Notes under the pieces: model-generated
Seen by the model: only the letters and a program-made list of their open reading frames with translations
Databases searched by the model: none
What the model was told of the DNA's origin: nothing
DNA from: Petaurus breviceps papuanus
Lineage: Eukaryota; Chordata; Mammalia; Diprotodontia; Petauridae
DNA length: 64,000 nucleotides
Assembly: GCA_028583685.1 (NCBI GenBank)
Contig: JAMXIF010001195.1
Location: 14,004,471 to 14,068,470 of the forward strand
Direction: 5' to 3'
Shown: in pieces, positions 39,501 to 42,679 of the stretch
Numbering within the stretch: the first letter of the stretch is position 1
How the letters are laid out: each line of letters starts with the position of its first letter
Translations under genes and position numbers: made by a program

Positions 39501-41274
39501 AGGTGACTTTTTCAAAGATAACATTCCTGAGGCTGATCTTTACATCCTTTCAAGAGTTCTGCATGACTGGCCAGATGACAAGATTGATGCGTTATTAAGT
39601 AAAATTTCAGATCTTTGCAAACCAGGTAAAGACTTTCAGTTTCCAAAGCTGTCAGGGGGCTTCGCTAGAGCTGTTCTTCAGATGGTACAAGTCCCTCCAC
39701 CCTCTCTCTGCGCCAGAGTACTAGCCATTGAGCTTTCTGTGGGTGCTGAATCCTTTGATTGCACAGCGTGTAGAGGGCATTTATGACATTATTTTAAATG
39801 ATTTTAAAGTAAATGTCAGATTTCTGCTTTTTGTATTCTGTCTGTTTATGACCAAGCAGATGTGTTGGATCTCATTTATGCCATCAAGGGAAGTTACTTC
39901 TGTAGTTTTGTAATGTAAAATATTTCCCATTATTCATGGCAAATATAATTTGGTTTATTTTGCATGTGCATTTAAACCTTTAGAATTAATGGCATGCTGA
40001 TAATATATATTAGAATATATTGTAATGATATATTGTATCAGATGGGTGTTATATATCATTGTATGACCTATAATTATATATAATACATATGGTATAAATA
40101 TATCTTACATAATAAAGTATGGTACATTATAATATAGTATATATATTACATATTAATGATATAGTATGTTATAACCCATTACAATAATGTATTACTATAT
40201 AATGGCTTTTTAGAAATTGCTCATTCCCTAACCAGACCATTTGCTAATAAATAAAAAGGACTAGGAGTTTATGCCTGGATTTATCTTTCGTTTAAATGGC
40301 ACGTTAATATTTTCTGATACTAGATACATAATTACTATACACATATACTAGATAATAATAATGTCTAATACTTAGAGAGCTTAAGGTTTGGAAAGTGCTT
40401 TACTTGTTATCTCATTTGATCTTCTCAGTGACTCGGGGATAGGTGTTGATTCTATGTAAACACCCATTTTACAGATGAGGAAACTGAGGCTGAGAGCGGT
40501 TAAGTGATTTGTCCAGGTTCAGAGGGCAGATCTAAACTTAGGTCTTCCTCACTTCTAGCCCTGCATTCTGTCCCCTGCACCACATCTAACAGCTTGCTCC
40601 AAGATATGTGGTCTTTCTAATAATCATCCACTGCTCTCCTGTGAATCTATCAGATTTGTATACAGCTAGATCTGTAGATTTTCTTACAACTTAAATAAGA
40701 CATTAATACTTTAAGAATCTGTGTAAGTAAAGAAACAATACAGGCATGGAAAATACTTGCAAGGGATTTCATGTTATCTTGTCTTTCTAATAATTGTCTG
40801 TCTTCCTGTTCTTTTGCTGCCCTGTGAATAGATAAAATGTGTGCTATCAACACTTACCTTTTTAGTGGAGGGTTTTAGAGACTGTAATTTAGCCCACTCA
40901 TTTAATATTCTGAACTCTCTTCTAGCATAGCCTTGGTTTTTTGGTTTGATTTTTTTTTCCAAGAAGCAGTCAACTACATATGTGTCAAGAAACCTGTCAA
41001 TTTAATGAACTGTGTTTTGATTTATTTTGAAAATACAGGCTGTGCCTTGCTAGTAGCTGAAATTGTACTTGGCGAAGAGAAGATAGACCCTCCAAGAGCT
41101 GTGCTTCAGTCTCTTAGTATGACGGAAGGCAAGCAGCGGAGTAGCTCAGAATACAAACAGTTGTTGGAAAAATATGGATTTACCCAAGTACAAACTAAGA
41201 TAACGGGAAACTTTTTGGATGCTATTTTGGGATTTAAAAAAAAACACAGTGAATTAAGCAGTTTGGGAATTTGA
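373..41274 (+). CDS. ASMTL: ASMTL gene, exons 2-13 (5' end outside window)
   Basis: The gene encodes acetylserotonin O-methyltransferase-like protein, a fusion of an N-terminal Maf/HAM1-like nucleotide pyrophosphatase and a C-terminal ASMT-like methyltransferase. Twelve coding exons were joined by eye: 373-504, 2669-2716, 9191-9255, 13369-13430, 19196-19304, 20564-20990, 24771-24933, 25455-25639, 28450-28582, 36981-37124, 39503-39625 and 41039-41274. They total 1827 nt (608 codons plus stop) and all phases match. Maf signatures seen are GADTIV, KPVDKQDA, HSVFTGVAIV, SGEPMDKAGGYGIQALGG and NVVGFPL. Methyltransferase signatures are the SAM loop DLGGCTG and the HDWPDD segment with the family's catalytic histidine. 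Exon 1 (about 31 residues in human, with the SASPRR motif) is upstream. In humans the Maf part hydrolyses some nucleoside triphosphates; no substrate is established for the methyltransferase part. The C-terminus lacks three residues of a conserved motif (see findings). Confidence 0.96.
540..784 (-). repeat. SINE-A (MAR1 type)
   Basis: This is a near full-length minus-strand copy, from the tail (CAGTTGTGTCCAATCCTTTG) to the head (CACCACTTGGCTGC), 36 bases after ASMTL exon 2. Confidence 0.85.
1095..1190 (+). repeat. MIR 3' end
   Basis: AGCACCTACCTATATCACAG followed by ATTATATAAATGCTAGC is the MIR 3' portion on the + strand. Confidence 0.55.
1700..2365. repeat. Cluster of four MIR/SINE-A copies
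   Basis: A minus-strand MIR (about 1700-1820) is followed by two plus-strand copies (about 1825-2049 with GGTACAGTGGATAGAGTG, and 2050-2255) and another minus-strand fragment (2260-2365). All share CORE-SINE motifs such as CTCAGTTTCCTCATCT. Confidence 0.75.
2669..2716 (+). CDS. ASMTL: ASMTL exon 3 (Maf GADT motif)
   Basis: This 48-nt, phase 0-0 exon encodes KDLRPPDIVIGADTIV, between TTTTACAG and GTAAGT. The aspartate of GADTIV is the conserved catalytic/metal-site residue of Maf proteins. Confidence 0.95.
3165..3430 (+). repeat. SINE-A (MAR1 type)
   Basis: A plus-strand copy from CAACTAGATGGCAGAATATA through CAAATGGGGTCACAGAGAGG to an AACAACAAC tail, followed by TA-rich simple sequence. Confidence 0.8.
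3431..3530. repeat. TA-rich simple repeat
   Basis: Alternating TATATA/CATATA sequence joins the SINE-A tail and the LINE fragment. Confidence 0.7.
3530..4185 (+). mobile_element. 3' end of an RTE-like non-LTR retrotransposon
   Basis: Translation gives HLDYLRKILKITWQGKVPDS, then TKLPSIQTLLQRVQL, a stop, and WAGHIVQ, which is the C-terminal part of a LINE reverse-transcriptase protein (LRWAGHVVR block). A cysteine/histidine stretch like the terminal zinc-finger region follows. It carries several stops and is inactive. The 3' end AGAACAGAAGACAACAACC is typical of these elements. RTE assignment is from memory of the motif; CR1-like or Nimb-like origin is possible. Confidence 0.7.
4235..4400 (-). 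repeat. MIR fragment
   Basis: ATTTTATAGATGAGGAAACA followed by GAGGTCACACAAATAAG is a minus-strand MIR core. Confidence 0.7.
4503..5066 (-). mobile_element. Solo LTR A (endogenous retrovirus-like), minus strand
   Basis: It is closely related to LTR B at 29286-29985: both run from GCAGCAAGCACCCCAGC to GGGGCAGGGAAGATCTTAAA and CATTCCCAT. It is flanked by a perfect 5-bp direct repeat GAGAG (4498-4502 and 5067-5071). A TATA-like stretch lies near 4890. No internal region adjoins it, so it is a solo LTR fossil. The family name is unknown to me. Confidence 0.8.
5290..5486. mobile_element. hAT-like miniature element
   Basis: It ends in the terminal repeat AGGTTAAGAACCCCTG (5471-5486). The interior (GGCAGTCTGGGAAGCCCATG) matches a marsupial family also seen at 22570, 24545 and 35760. 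The left terminus is degraded. Confidence 0.7.
5757..6002 (-). repeat. SINE-A (MAR1 type)
   Basis: A near full-length minus-strand copy, from GTTCAGTCCTTTTTCAGTTG through CAGGGTCACACAGCTGGGAA to TACTGCACC. Confidence 0.85.
6428..6672 (+). repeat. SINE-A (MAR1 type)
   Basis: A full-length plus-strand copy from GGTCAGCTAGGTGGCACCAT to GTTGGATGTGACTGACAACA. Confidence 0.85.
6940..7090 (-). repeat. MIR fragment
   Basis: AATCCCATTTTATGGCTCAA and GAAACTGAGGCTGAGAG mark a minus-strand MIR. Confidence 0.65.
7500..7578 (+). repeat. SINE head fragment
   Basis: CACAGTGGATAGAGCACTGG and GAGTTCAAATCCA are the tRNA-like head of SINE-A or SINE-B. The 3' half is missing. Confidence 0.7.
7752..7892 (+). 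repeat. SINE intermediate between B and C
   Basis: The head GGGCAGCTAGGTGGCACAGT is B-like, while GCTGGCTGTGTAACCTTGAG and GAGATCGGTTCC are C-like. The tail runs straight into the GGAA microsatellite. Confidence 0.75.
7893..8030 (+). repeat. (GGAA)n/(GGGA)n purine tract
   Basis: About 138 bases of pure purine sequence built from GGAA, GAAA and GGGA units, starting exactly at the end of a SINE tail. This suggests growth from a poly(A) tail. Confidence 0.95.
8565..8660 (-). mobile_element. Antisense L2 3' end
   Basis: AAGCATTTGATTAAGTGTCG and GTGCTTGGTGCTAGCGATAC correspond to the antisense of the L2 3' end. Confidence 0.5.
8675..8820 (-). repeat. MIR fragment
   Basis: CAAGTGACTCGCCCAGGATC and CACGGCTAATAAGTAG mark a minus-strand MIR. 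Confidence 0.7.
9191..9255 (+). CDS. ASMTL: ASMTL exon 4 (Maf domain)
   Basis: The 65-nt exon encodes TVDGLILGKPVDKQDAYNML and ends in the split codon AG|G (Arg). The acceptor is TTGTTTCAG and the donor GTCAGT. The GKPxDxxDA block is a Maf signature. A fragment of an L1 tail begins about 40 bases after the donor. Confidence 0.94.
9290..9670 (-). mobile_element. Antisense L1 3' end
   Basis: TAGTTTACAACATTCAGTTC and CATGGCAGCATGCAATCC begin a marsupial L1 3' end read on the minus strand. The match continues to TTCTCCTGGTTCTGGG. It lies directly after ASMTL exon 4. Confidence 0.75.
9671..10300. other. Intron 4 segment without recognised features
   Basis: AT-rich intronic sequence in which I see no exon or named repeat. 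A short palindromic AATTAATT-rich stretch lies near 10220-10250. Confidence 0.6.
10394..10550 (+). repeat. SINE-B
   Basis: Full-length: GGGGCAGCTAGGTGGCACAG to CCAATTGCCCTCC and an A-rich tail. Confidence 0.9.
10625..10690. repeat. TATG/CACA alternating repeat
   Basis: Alternating purine-pyrimidine sequence (GTGTGTATATACATATGTAT and on), with several small palindromes. Confidence 0.8.
10690..11165 (-). repeat. MIR interrupted by an L1 tail
   Basis: The MIR core (CCCCGTTTTAGAGATGGTGA) stops at 10918 in GGAACTCAGTCTT and resumes at 11117 with the same 13 bases, then GACTCTGGGCCTGG. Confidence 0.8.
10919..11116 (-). mobile_element. 5'-truncated antisense L1 inserted in a MIR
   Basis: It begins with poly(T) (its poly(A) tail on the minus strand), then the L1 3' end (TTTGCAGCATTCAGTTCCAC). 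It is flanked by perfect 13-bp target duplications GGAACTCAGTCTT at 10906-10918 and 11117-11129. Confidence 0.9.
11880..12500 (-). mobile_element. Antisense L1 3' end, interrupted by a SINE-B
   Basis: CCATTACATATAAAAACAAT and, after the SINE, GTATGCTTCAGTCTTCATTC and CATGAGTCTTTTGGAATTGT are the L1 3' region on the minus strand. Confidence 0.8.
12082..12237 (+). repeat. SINE-B inside an L1 tail
   Basis: Head GGGGCGGCTAGGTGCAGGGA, tail CCAATTGCTCAGCCTTCCCC plus poly(A). The flanks share AAAAAAAGTGGA. Confidence 0.88.
12501..13200. other. Intron 4 segment without recognised features
   Basis: I see no exon. A short GGATAT tandem (GATATGGATATGGATATGGA) lies near 12850. Confidence 0.55.
13369..13430 (+). 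CDS. ASMTL: ASMTL exon 5 (Maf domain)
   Basis: The 62-nt exon follows TTATCTTGTAG and ends before GTAATA. It encodes (R)LNGKVHSVFTGVAIVHCSSK, aligned with human RLSGREHSVFTGVAIVHCSSK. The usual Maf LSG is LNG here. Confidence 0.94.
13450..13640 (-). repeat. MIR-like fragment
   Basis: CATAGAACCGTAGATCACAG and CAAGTGACTTACACAGGATC suggest an old minus-strand CORE-SINE starting 20 bases after exon 5. Confidence 0.55.
13701..13771 (+). repeat. Source copy of a short duplicated segment
   Basis: This 71-base stretch (GTCCCTGGTTTACCGATGCA to GACTTTTTCTC) recurs at 14486-14558 with three substitutions and a 2-base gap. Confidence 0.9.
13835..14040 (-). repeat. MIR inside an L2
   Basis: CCACTTTACAGATGAGGAAA, GTCACACAGCTAGTAAGTGT and GAGGCTGGATTTGAAC: a minus-strand MIR. 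Confidence 0.8.
14318..14645 (+). repeat. SINE-A with an internal 73-base insertion
   Basis: The head AGCAGCTAGGCAGAACAGTG and tail GCCAAGAAAAACCCCAGTGG are normal. Between GTAAAGCAAGAAGAGAA and TCTTTTGAGAAGGAAATGG sits a foreign 73-base block (14486-14558) copied from 13701-13771. Confidence 0.85.
14650..15052 (-). mobile_element. Solo LTR C (endogenous retrovirus-like), minus strand
   Basis: On the minus strand it starts near TATAATGGGAACGGGAATG and shares GAAGATCTTCCCTG with LTRs A and B. It has an AATAAA signal near 14770. It lies inside an L2. The left edge is approximate and I found no clear target duplication. It appears to be a related subfamily, a solo LTR fossil. Confidence 0.6.
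15745..15850 (-). repeat. MIR fragment
   Basis: GACTTGCCTAAACTTATTGC and GGATCCAGGTCATCTGACTC mark a minus-strand MIR. Confidence 0.55.
15955..16318 (+). repeat. SINE-A interrupted by a SINE-B
   Basis: The SINE-A runs to CTATCAAGAAAACCCCA (16142), then resumes after the SINE-B with GGAAACCCCAAGTAGTGTCG and ends AGGACAGAATGACAACA. Confidence 0.85.
16144..16271 (+). repeat. SINE-B inside a SINE-A
   Basis: GGGTGGCTAGGTGGGGCAGT to CCAATTGCCCTCC plus poly(A). A near-identical GAAAACCCCA / GGAAACCCCA flanks it. Confidence 0.88.
16510..16830 (+). mobile_element. L1 3' UTR, sense
   Basis: AAAGAACTGATGTGGACTGA, ATGACCAATATGGAAACATC and a G-rich stretch (GAGGAGGGGAGGGAGGAAGG) before TTTAAATAAAAATG are the marsupial L1 3' UTR and tail. 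Confidence 0.75.
17085..17275 (+). repeat. Degenerate MIR/SINE
   Basis: GAGCCAGGAGGACTTGGTTA and CTGGCTGTGTGACCCTGGGA recall the SINE core. Confidence 0.55.
17470..17665. repeat. TGTATA/ACATGC low-complexity tract
   Basis: Alternating purine-pyrimidine (GTATATACACATGCATACAC and on). Several short reading frames here are artefacts of the repeat. Confidence 0.85.
18553..18952 (-). repeat. SINE-C tandem trimer, minus strand
   Basis: Three head-to-tail copies (18553-18680, 18681-18806, 18807-18952) each start TAAGCAA and end at the CTACCTGGC or CCACCTGGC head. The first two share a deletion of about 20 bases near the head that the third lacks. A single pair of similar flanks (TCACAAGCATTTT at 18534 and TCACAGGCATTTT at 18954) brackets the whole array. 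Confidence 0.9.
19196..19304 (+). CDS. ASMTL: ASMTL exon 6 (Maf domain)
   Basis: The 109-nt exon lies between TTTGTTTCAG and GTAAGT. It encodes DKQLETEVFEFYEETKVKF followed by SDLSEELVWEYIHSGEP, with the final Met codon split AT|G. The EYIHSGEP segment begins the second conserved Maf block. Confidence 0.95.
19350..19470 (-). mobile_element. Possible antisense L1 3' end
   Basis: TTTCAGTTCCAAATTCTTTC followed by CCACCCCTCCTCCACCC resembles the L1 tail in antisense; weak. Confidence 0.4.
20006..20151 (+). repeat. SINE-B with perfect target duplication
   Basis: The copy is flanked by AGTATGTTAGAG at 19994-20005 and 20152-20163 (12 of 12). It has a small head deletion (CTAGGTTGTAGAGCACC). Confidence 0.95.
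20564..20990 (+). CDS. ASMTL: ASMTL exon 7 (end of Maf domain, linker)
   Basis: At 427 nt this is the longest coding exon. It begins DKAGGYGIQALGGMLVEYVH and carries GDFLNVVGFPLNHF, the end of the Maf domain. An acidic/serine/threonine-rich linker follows (HDSIPSIETFEVLSDEEYGS onward) and is poorly conserved. The end, TLVELLDGFKASK, is the first helix of the methyltransferase dimerisation region. The acceptor follows a long pyrimidine tract and the donor is GTATTT. Confidence 0.95.
20991..22120. other. Repeat-poor part of intron 7
   Basis: Over 1.1 kb with no recognised SINE, LINE or exon, which is unusual for this gene. It contains an AT-rich, varied sequence. Confidence 0.6.
22121..22346 (+). 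repeat. Left arm of a long imperfect inverted repeat
   Basis: Its reverse complement lies at 23288-23519. Matching blocks include CTAGCTGGTTATTTTGGGAC and TATGAAGCCTTTCTAGATG. The block GGTGGATGGAGTTCTGTAAT continues with AGAATTGTGGGCAT. Confidence 0.85.
22570..22740. mobile_element. hAT-like miniature element
   Basis: It starts with the terminal repeat CAGGGGTTCTTAACC. The interior matches the family at 5290 and the right end (ATGAACCCTGCTTAAGAA) is degraded. Confidence 0.75.
22744..23225. mobile_element. Probable older hAT (Charlie-like) fragment
   Basis: The start CAGGACTGCATAGCATACAG and the end CTGGCTGTGCAGTTCTGCC are roughly inverted. GCCTGCAGGCCGC is typical of this class. Tentative. 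Confidence 0.4.
23288..23519 (-). repeat. Right arm of the inverted repeat
   Basis: It is the inverted counterpart of 22121-22346, separated from it by about 940 bases that hold hAT fragments. Both arms diverge outside these limits. Confidence 0.85.
23520..24540. other. Repeat-poor part of intron 7
   Basis: About 1 kb in which I see no exon or recognised repeat. Confidence 0.55.
24545..24722. mobile_element. hAT-like miniature element
   Basis: GTGTCAGGGACCCTTTGACA, TTTTTAAATGCTTAAAATAA and the end ATCTTAGAACCCTTGC match the family at 5290. It ends about 50 bases before exon 8. Confidence 0.7.
24771..24933 (+). CDS. ASMTL: ASMTL exon 8 (methyltransferase N-terminal helices)
   Basis: The 163-nt exon encodes AMFVACKLKVFDLLKGKAPL and then KDVADHISASVCGTERLLDS, the winged-helix dimerisation part of plant-type and ASMT-type O-methyltransferases. 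The acceptor is AACGTGCAG, the donor GTAACT, and the last Gly codon is split. Confidence 0.95.
25455..25639 (+). CDS. ASMTL: ASMTL exon 9 (methyltransferase domain)
   Basis: The 185-nt exon begins GYRNAELADKYLVSDSEYSL and continues HGYIMHANDHVWPLFTHLES, ending KKAQDLFQ at a phase-0 donor (GTAATG). It matches human ASMTL throughout. Confidence 0.95.
25790..25910 (-). mobile_element. Antisense L2 3' end
   Basis: TTTATTAAGCACCTGGTAAG and CAGTCTGTATCCTCAAGGAG are the L2 3' end on the minus strand. Confidence 0.7.
26015..26150 (-). mobile_element. Antisense L2 3' end
   Basis: TTTGTGCTAGGCACTGTACT and CTGGCCTCAGGGAGTGCACA match the same L2 segment. Confidence 0.65.
26441..26575 (+). repeat. SINE-B
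   Basis: GGCCAGCTAAGTGGCACAAT to CCTTAATTGCCTC and poly(A). Confidence 0.88.
27270..27289. repeat. Poly(A) run with duplicated flank
   Basis: A run of 17 A lies between two copies of AAGGGAACCACT, as if a poly(A)-tailed insertion left only its tail and target duplication. Confidence 0.6.
27606..27760 (+). repeat. SINE-B
   Basis: GGGTGGTTAGGTGGCGCAGT to CCAGTTGCCCTCC and poly(A); followed by a minus-strand MIR fragment to 27850. Confidence 0.9.
27975..28195 (+). repeat. SINE-A (MAR1 type)
   Basis: GGGCAGTTGGGTGGTACAGT to GGGTCATGAAGCATCAGATA; it lies about 250 bases before exon 10. Confidence 0.85.
28450..28582 (+). CDS. ASMTL: ASMTL exon 10 (SAM-binding loop start)
   Basis: The 133-nt exon lies between TTCTTTTCAG and GTAGGT. 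It encodes DSYYHSMGTKLWFMSAMHSI, then IKLTARDVATAFDLSRFRSA and CDLGG. The DLGG at its end is the first half of the glycine-rich SAM-binding loop, completed by exon 11. Confidence 0.95.
28875..29060 (+). repeat. MIR
   Basis: CAGGAAGAGCATTGGATTTG, TGTGTGACCTTGAGAAAATC and AATTTGATGACCTCTGAGGT mark a plus-strand MIR. Confidence 0.65.
29109..29230 (+). repeat. SINE-B
   Basis: GGGGAGCTAGGTGGTGCAGT to GACCCCAATTACTTCCC; part of the core is deleted. Confidence 0.8.
29286..29985 (-). mobile_element. Solo LTR B (endogenous retrovirus-like), minus strand
   Basis: It runs TGTAGCAGCAAGC to CATTCCCATTACA with a perfect 5-bp direct repeat ACTTG at 29281-29285 and 29986-29990. It is the same family as LTR A. 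A younger SINE-B lies within it. It has no internal region, so it is a solo LTR fossil. Confidence 0.88.
29725..29887 (+). repeat. SINE-B inside LTR B
   Basis: Perfect 14-bp target duplication AAGAAGTATCTACT at 29711-29724 and 29888-29901. GGGTGGCTAGGTGGCGCAGT to CCAGTTGCCCTCC and poly(A). Confidence 0.96.
29991..30190 (-). mobile_element. Antisense L1 3' region fragment
   Basis: GTGCAATAATCCATTACACA and CTGCCATAAAGAGTTCTACT match the L1 3' region in antisense (compare 46500-46620). Confidence 0.65.
30195..30530. repeat. Head-to-head SINE pair
   Basis: A minus-strand SINE-B (30195-30315, GGGGTTAAGTGACTTGCCCA) meets a plus-strand MIR/SINE (30316-30530, GTTTCCTTATCTATAAAATG) at GAATTCAAATTTG. 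Confidence 0.8.
30874..31029 (+). repeat. SINE-B inside the L1
   Basis: Flanked by AAGACTGTTTGAG (30861) and AAGAATGTTTGAG (31030), 12 of 13 identical. Confidence 0.9.
31093..31250 (-). repeat. SINE-B inside the L1, inverted
   Basis: It begins with poly(T) and ends at CACCTAACCACCCC. Flanks GAAATGAAACCATC and GAAATGCAAACATC are 12 of 14 identical. It is opposite in strand to the copy 63 bases upstream. Confidence 0.9.
32188..32350 (+). repeat. SINE-B inside the L1
   Basis: GGGTGGCTAGGTGGCACAGT to CCAACTGCCCTGC and an A-rich tail. Confidence 0.9.
32784..32941 (+). repeat. SINE-B with 17-bp target duplication
   Basis: Perfect duplication AAAGATCAATTATAAGG at 32767-32783 and 32942-32958. Confidence 0.96.
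32989..33150 (-). repeat. SINE-C (subtype 2) with 16-bp target duplication
   Basis: Perfect duplication AAACTGTTTATTTCTT at 32973-32988 and 33151-33166. It carries the subtype-2 wording (GGGGATCAAATCT on the minus strand). Confidence 0.96.
33649..33748. other. Assembly gap of 100 N
   Basis: Exactly 100 N, the usual placeholder for a gap of unknown size, in ASMTL intron 10. The flanks show no exon. The L1 remnant around it may have caused the gap. Confidence 0.99.
34082..34327 (+). repeat. MIR/SINE-A
   Basis: GAGGCAGGTGGTAATGCAGT, GTTTGCCTCAGTTTCCCTAT and CACATAGTAGGCACTAGGTA mark a plus-strand copy. Confidence 0.75.
34414..34600 (+). repeat. Degenerate G-rich tandem repeat, about four units
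   Basis: Units start at 34414, 34472, 34528 and 34574 (58, 56, 46 and about 27 bases). They share TTAGAGGGGTGGGTAG, TTAAGGTGGAGG and GAAGAGAA blocks. Confidence 0.85.
35760..35975. mobile_element. hAT-like miniature element
   Basis: TAGATTCTTAACTTTGAG and the right terminus AAAGGTTAAGAACCCGTGG fit the family at 5290. Confidence 0.65.
35980..36980. other. Intron 10 segment before exon 11
   Basis: I see no exon. One arm of a repeated block lies at 36338-36400 and a 33-base block at 36437-36472. Confidence 0.55.
36338..36400 (+). repeat. Copy 1 of an unnamed intronic repeat
   Basis: TTCAAGCTAAGGATCAAATT and GTAATAATGTAAGA recur at 37998-38059 at roughly 80% identity, on the other side of exon 11. 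Confidence 0.7.
36981..37124 (+). CDS. ASMTL: ASMTL exon 11 (SAM-binding loop end)
   Basis: The 144-nt exon follows CTGTCCACAG and ends before GTAATT. It encodes GCTGALAQVLIQEYPNLKVT, VFDLPNVIENVSCFQPTGQD and TSRITFTSG. The VFDLP motif after the SAM loop is diagnostic of the ASMT/plant O-methyltransferase family. Confidence 0.95.
37160..37330 (+). repeat. MIR
   Basis: GATCTGAGTTCAAATGCTGG and CTGTGTGACCTTGAGCAAGT, starting about 35 bases after exon 11. Confidence 0.75.
37635..37780 (+). repeat. SINE-B
   Basis: GGGGGCAGCTAGGTGGCACA to CCAATTGCCCTCC plus poly(A); part of the head is deleted. Confidence 0.92.
37811..37968 (+). repeat. SINE-B
   Basis: A second same-strand copy only 30 bases downstream; GGGGTAGCTAGGTGGTTCAG to CCAACTGCTCTCC plus poly(A). 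Confidence 0.92.
37998..38059 (+). repeat. Copy 2 of the unnamed intronic repeat
   Basis: TTCAAGCTATGGACCAAAAT and GGAATAATGTAAGACC match copy 1 at 36338. Confidence 0.7.
38785..39005. mobile_element. hAT-like element, second family
   Basis: TATTGACTTAGAAAACCACA and, toward the end, GGCATGTTTGACACCTCTA match a marsupial element also seen at 50255-50420. Confidence 0.6.
39169..39329 (+). repeat. SINE-C (subtype 1) with 11-bp target duplication
   Basis: AAGAATGTTTG at 39158-39168 and 39330-39340. The A box (GGTAGCACAGCGAGTAAGAG) and B box (GGAGATCCAATCCC) are readable. It sits in the start of an L1 tail. Confidence 0.95.
39330..39445 (+). mobile_element. L1 3' end, sense
   Basis: GGAACTCAAAAACTTGTGGA and TATTATAAACTAAAAATAAA is the sense form of the L1 tail seen in antisense at 9290 and 46008. 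Exon 12 follows about 60 bases later. Confidence 0.8.
39503..39625 (+). CDS. ASMTL: ASMTL exon 12 (catalytic HDWPDD)
   Basis: The 123-nt exon encodes GDFFKDNIPEADLYILSRVL, HDWPDDKIDALLSKISDLCK and P, with a split Gly codon at the donor (GTAAAG). The histidine of HDW is the general base in active family members. This donor is in phase 1, as are the acceptors at both 41039 and 42680. Confidence 0.95.
39626..40340. other. Intron 12, AT-rich
   Basis: No exon seen. 39995-40205 is a TA-rich low-complexity tract (TATATTAGAATATATTGTAA). Confidence 0.65.
40350..40592 (-). repeat. MIR
   Basis: CATTTTACAGATGAGGAAAC and GCACCACATCTAACAGC mark a minus-strand copy. Confidence 0.75.
41039..41274 (+). CDS. 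ASMTL: ASMTL exon 13, terminal coding exon
   Basis: This exon follows AAAATACAG (a weak pyrimidine tract) and runs to TGA at 41272-41274. It begins GCALLVAEIVLGEEKIDPPR and ends TGNFLDAILGFKKKHSELSS LGI. Where human ASMTL and ASMT read SLNMLVQTEGKER or SLNMLVQTEGQER, this exon reads SLSMTEGKQR, so Leu-Val-Gln is absent. The 9-nt loss is in frame, so the open reading frame is kept. The C-terminal tail is several residues longer than in human. Confidence 0.93.
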
Positions 41275-41306
41275 AGTTCAACTATTTTCATAACATTGGC
41301 GCCATA

Positions 41307-41312
41307 AATAAA
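41307..41312 (+). promoter_or_regulatory. Poly(A) signal, ASMTL proximal
   Basis: AATAAA lies only 33 bases after the ASMTL stop. If used, it would give a very short 3' UTR. Confidence 0.5.
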
Positions 41313-42128
41313 GCTTCATCATCTAGGGGAAAGTTTGGATGGCATCACCTGGACCTTTTTATAGCCCTTCTCAGGCTCTTCCTGGACCTAAACCTTTCAA
41401 ACACTGTGGTTCTACTTTGTGGGTGGCCATCGTGACTCATCTCTGGGTATGCAAACAGACATTCTCACACATACCAACTGAATCCATGGAATAGATGCGA
41501 AGGGTTAAACTCCTTATCATCTCTTGGCATTCAAAACAGGCCCTGGACTCATCTCTGAGACTGCAGGACTGCATCCCAGATCACATTGTATAAATGAAGA
41601 AGTGTTCTGTTCTGTAGGTGCATTCCCAGGCACGTTTATGACCAGTTTTGTTGAAGGCCTAGATTTTTTTCTTGTGTTTCTGTTTGTTAAATGTTTTATG
41701 TGTATTCATGAAGTTTTAGCCCAGTTTTTTTTTTTTATTTTTGGCTGGTCAAGTAATTCTGTTACCTCTTTACAAGTTTATGGAATATGAAATCATAGGC
41801 AAACTTTGTCTGATTTTTCAGAAGTTGTTTTCAATATCACTGCAAGTTCCTGTTTTTCCATTTGACTGAAATGCCATTTTGAAACTTAAAACAGATATGC
41901 CCTCAGTTTCAAGAATTTTTGGTTCTTGAAGTCAAACCATTTTCATAGCACTACTGCACCATGGCTCTGACTTCATCTCACCTGCTTCTCTTCTGATAGG
42001 CAAAGTGAGCCTAGGAGGTTAACAGTAGAGTTAGATTTTGAATCGAGTGTATCCATGACTATTAATCCTGAATTCCAGCCAAAGGCTGGTGAGTGGAAGG
42101 AAGAAGAAAGTAAAATTGCCTTTGTTTC
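41313..42128 (+). other. Probable ASMTL 3' UTR or flank
   Basis: This stretch between the two poly(A) signals shows no repeat that I recognise and no coding sequence. It is probably the longer ASMTL 3' UTR. Confidence 0.5.
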
Positions 42129-42134
42129 AATAAA
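42129..42134 (+). promoter_or_regulatory. Poly(A) signal, ASMTL distal
   Basis: AATAAA in the context TTTCAATAAAAGC, about 855 bases after the stop. A GT-rich stretch (TTTTGTGTCTTTTTGTGTT) follows about 30 bases later, as expected of a functional site. Confidence 0.55.
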
Positions 42135-42199
42135 AGCTTTCATAGCCATTCATGCATGCATAGTTTTGTGTCTTTTTGTGTTACCATTTGCCATCCACC

Positions 42200-42423
42200 A
42201 TTGAATCATAGGATCATAGTTGGCCATAGCTATGATAGATAGCTGATCTTTGGACCGTCAGGTCCAATCCCCTCTTTTTGCAGAGGAGGAGGAGGGCATG
42301 AAACCTCAGAGAAGATAAATGACTTGCTCGGGATTACACAGTAAAATGTCAGAAGCAGAAGTTGACCTTGGGGCTTCTTGACTCTTAAGTCCACCATTCT
42401 ATCTCAGTTGTGCTGTGCCACCT
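42200..42423 (-). repeat. MIR between the two terminal exons
   Basis: GACTTGCTCGGGATTACACA and CCTTGGGGCTTCTTGACTCT: an old minus-strand CORE-SINE. Confidence 0.6.
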
Positions 42424-42679
42424 CTCAGAAGTTTCACTCTAATGGGAGTTCAGGTCTTTCTGGGTATCTCTATTTCAGTCTTCCTCCTTTGCACGTCACT
42501 TTTTTTACAATCCTGTTCTATGAACCATACTCTGACTCAACCATTTCTATAGCCTTTAGTTTCTTCTTGACGCTATGTATCTGACTAATTGCCATGGCAA
42601 CACCTTGCCATGGTAGACTCCTCTCAATTCCTAAAATGATTTCGGATTCTCAATGTTTGGCTTGCATTTTCAACATCAG

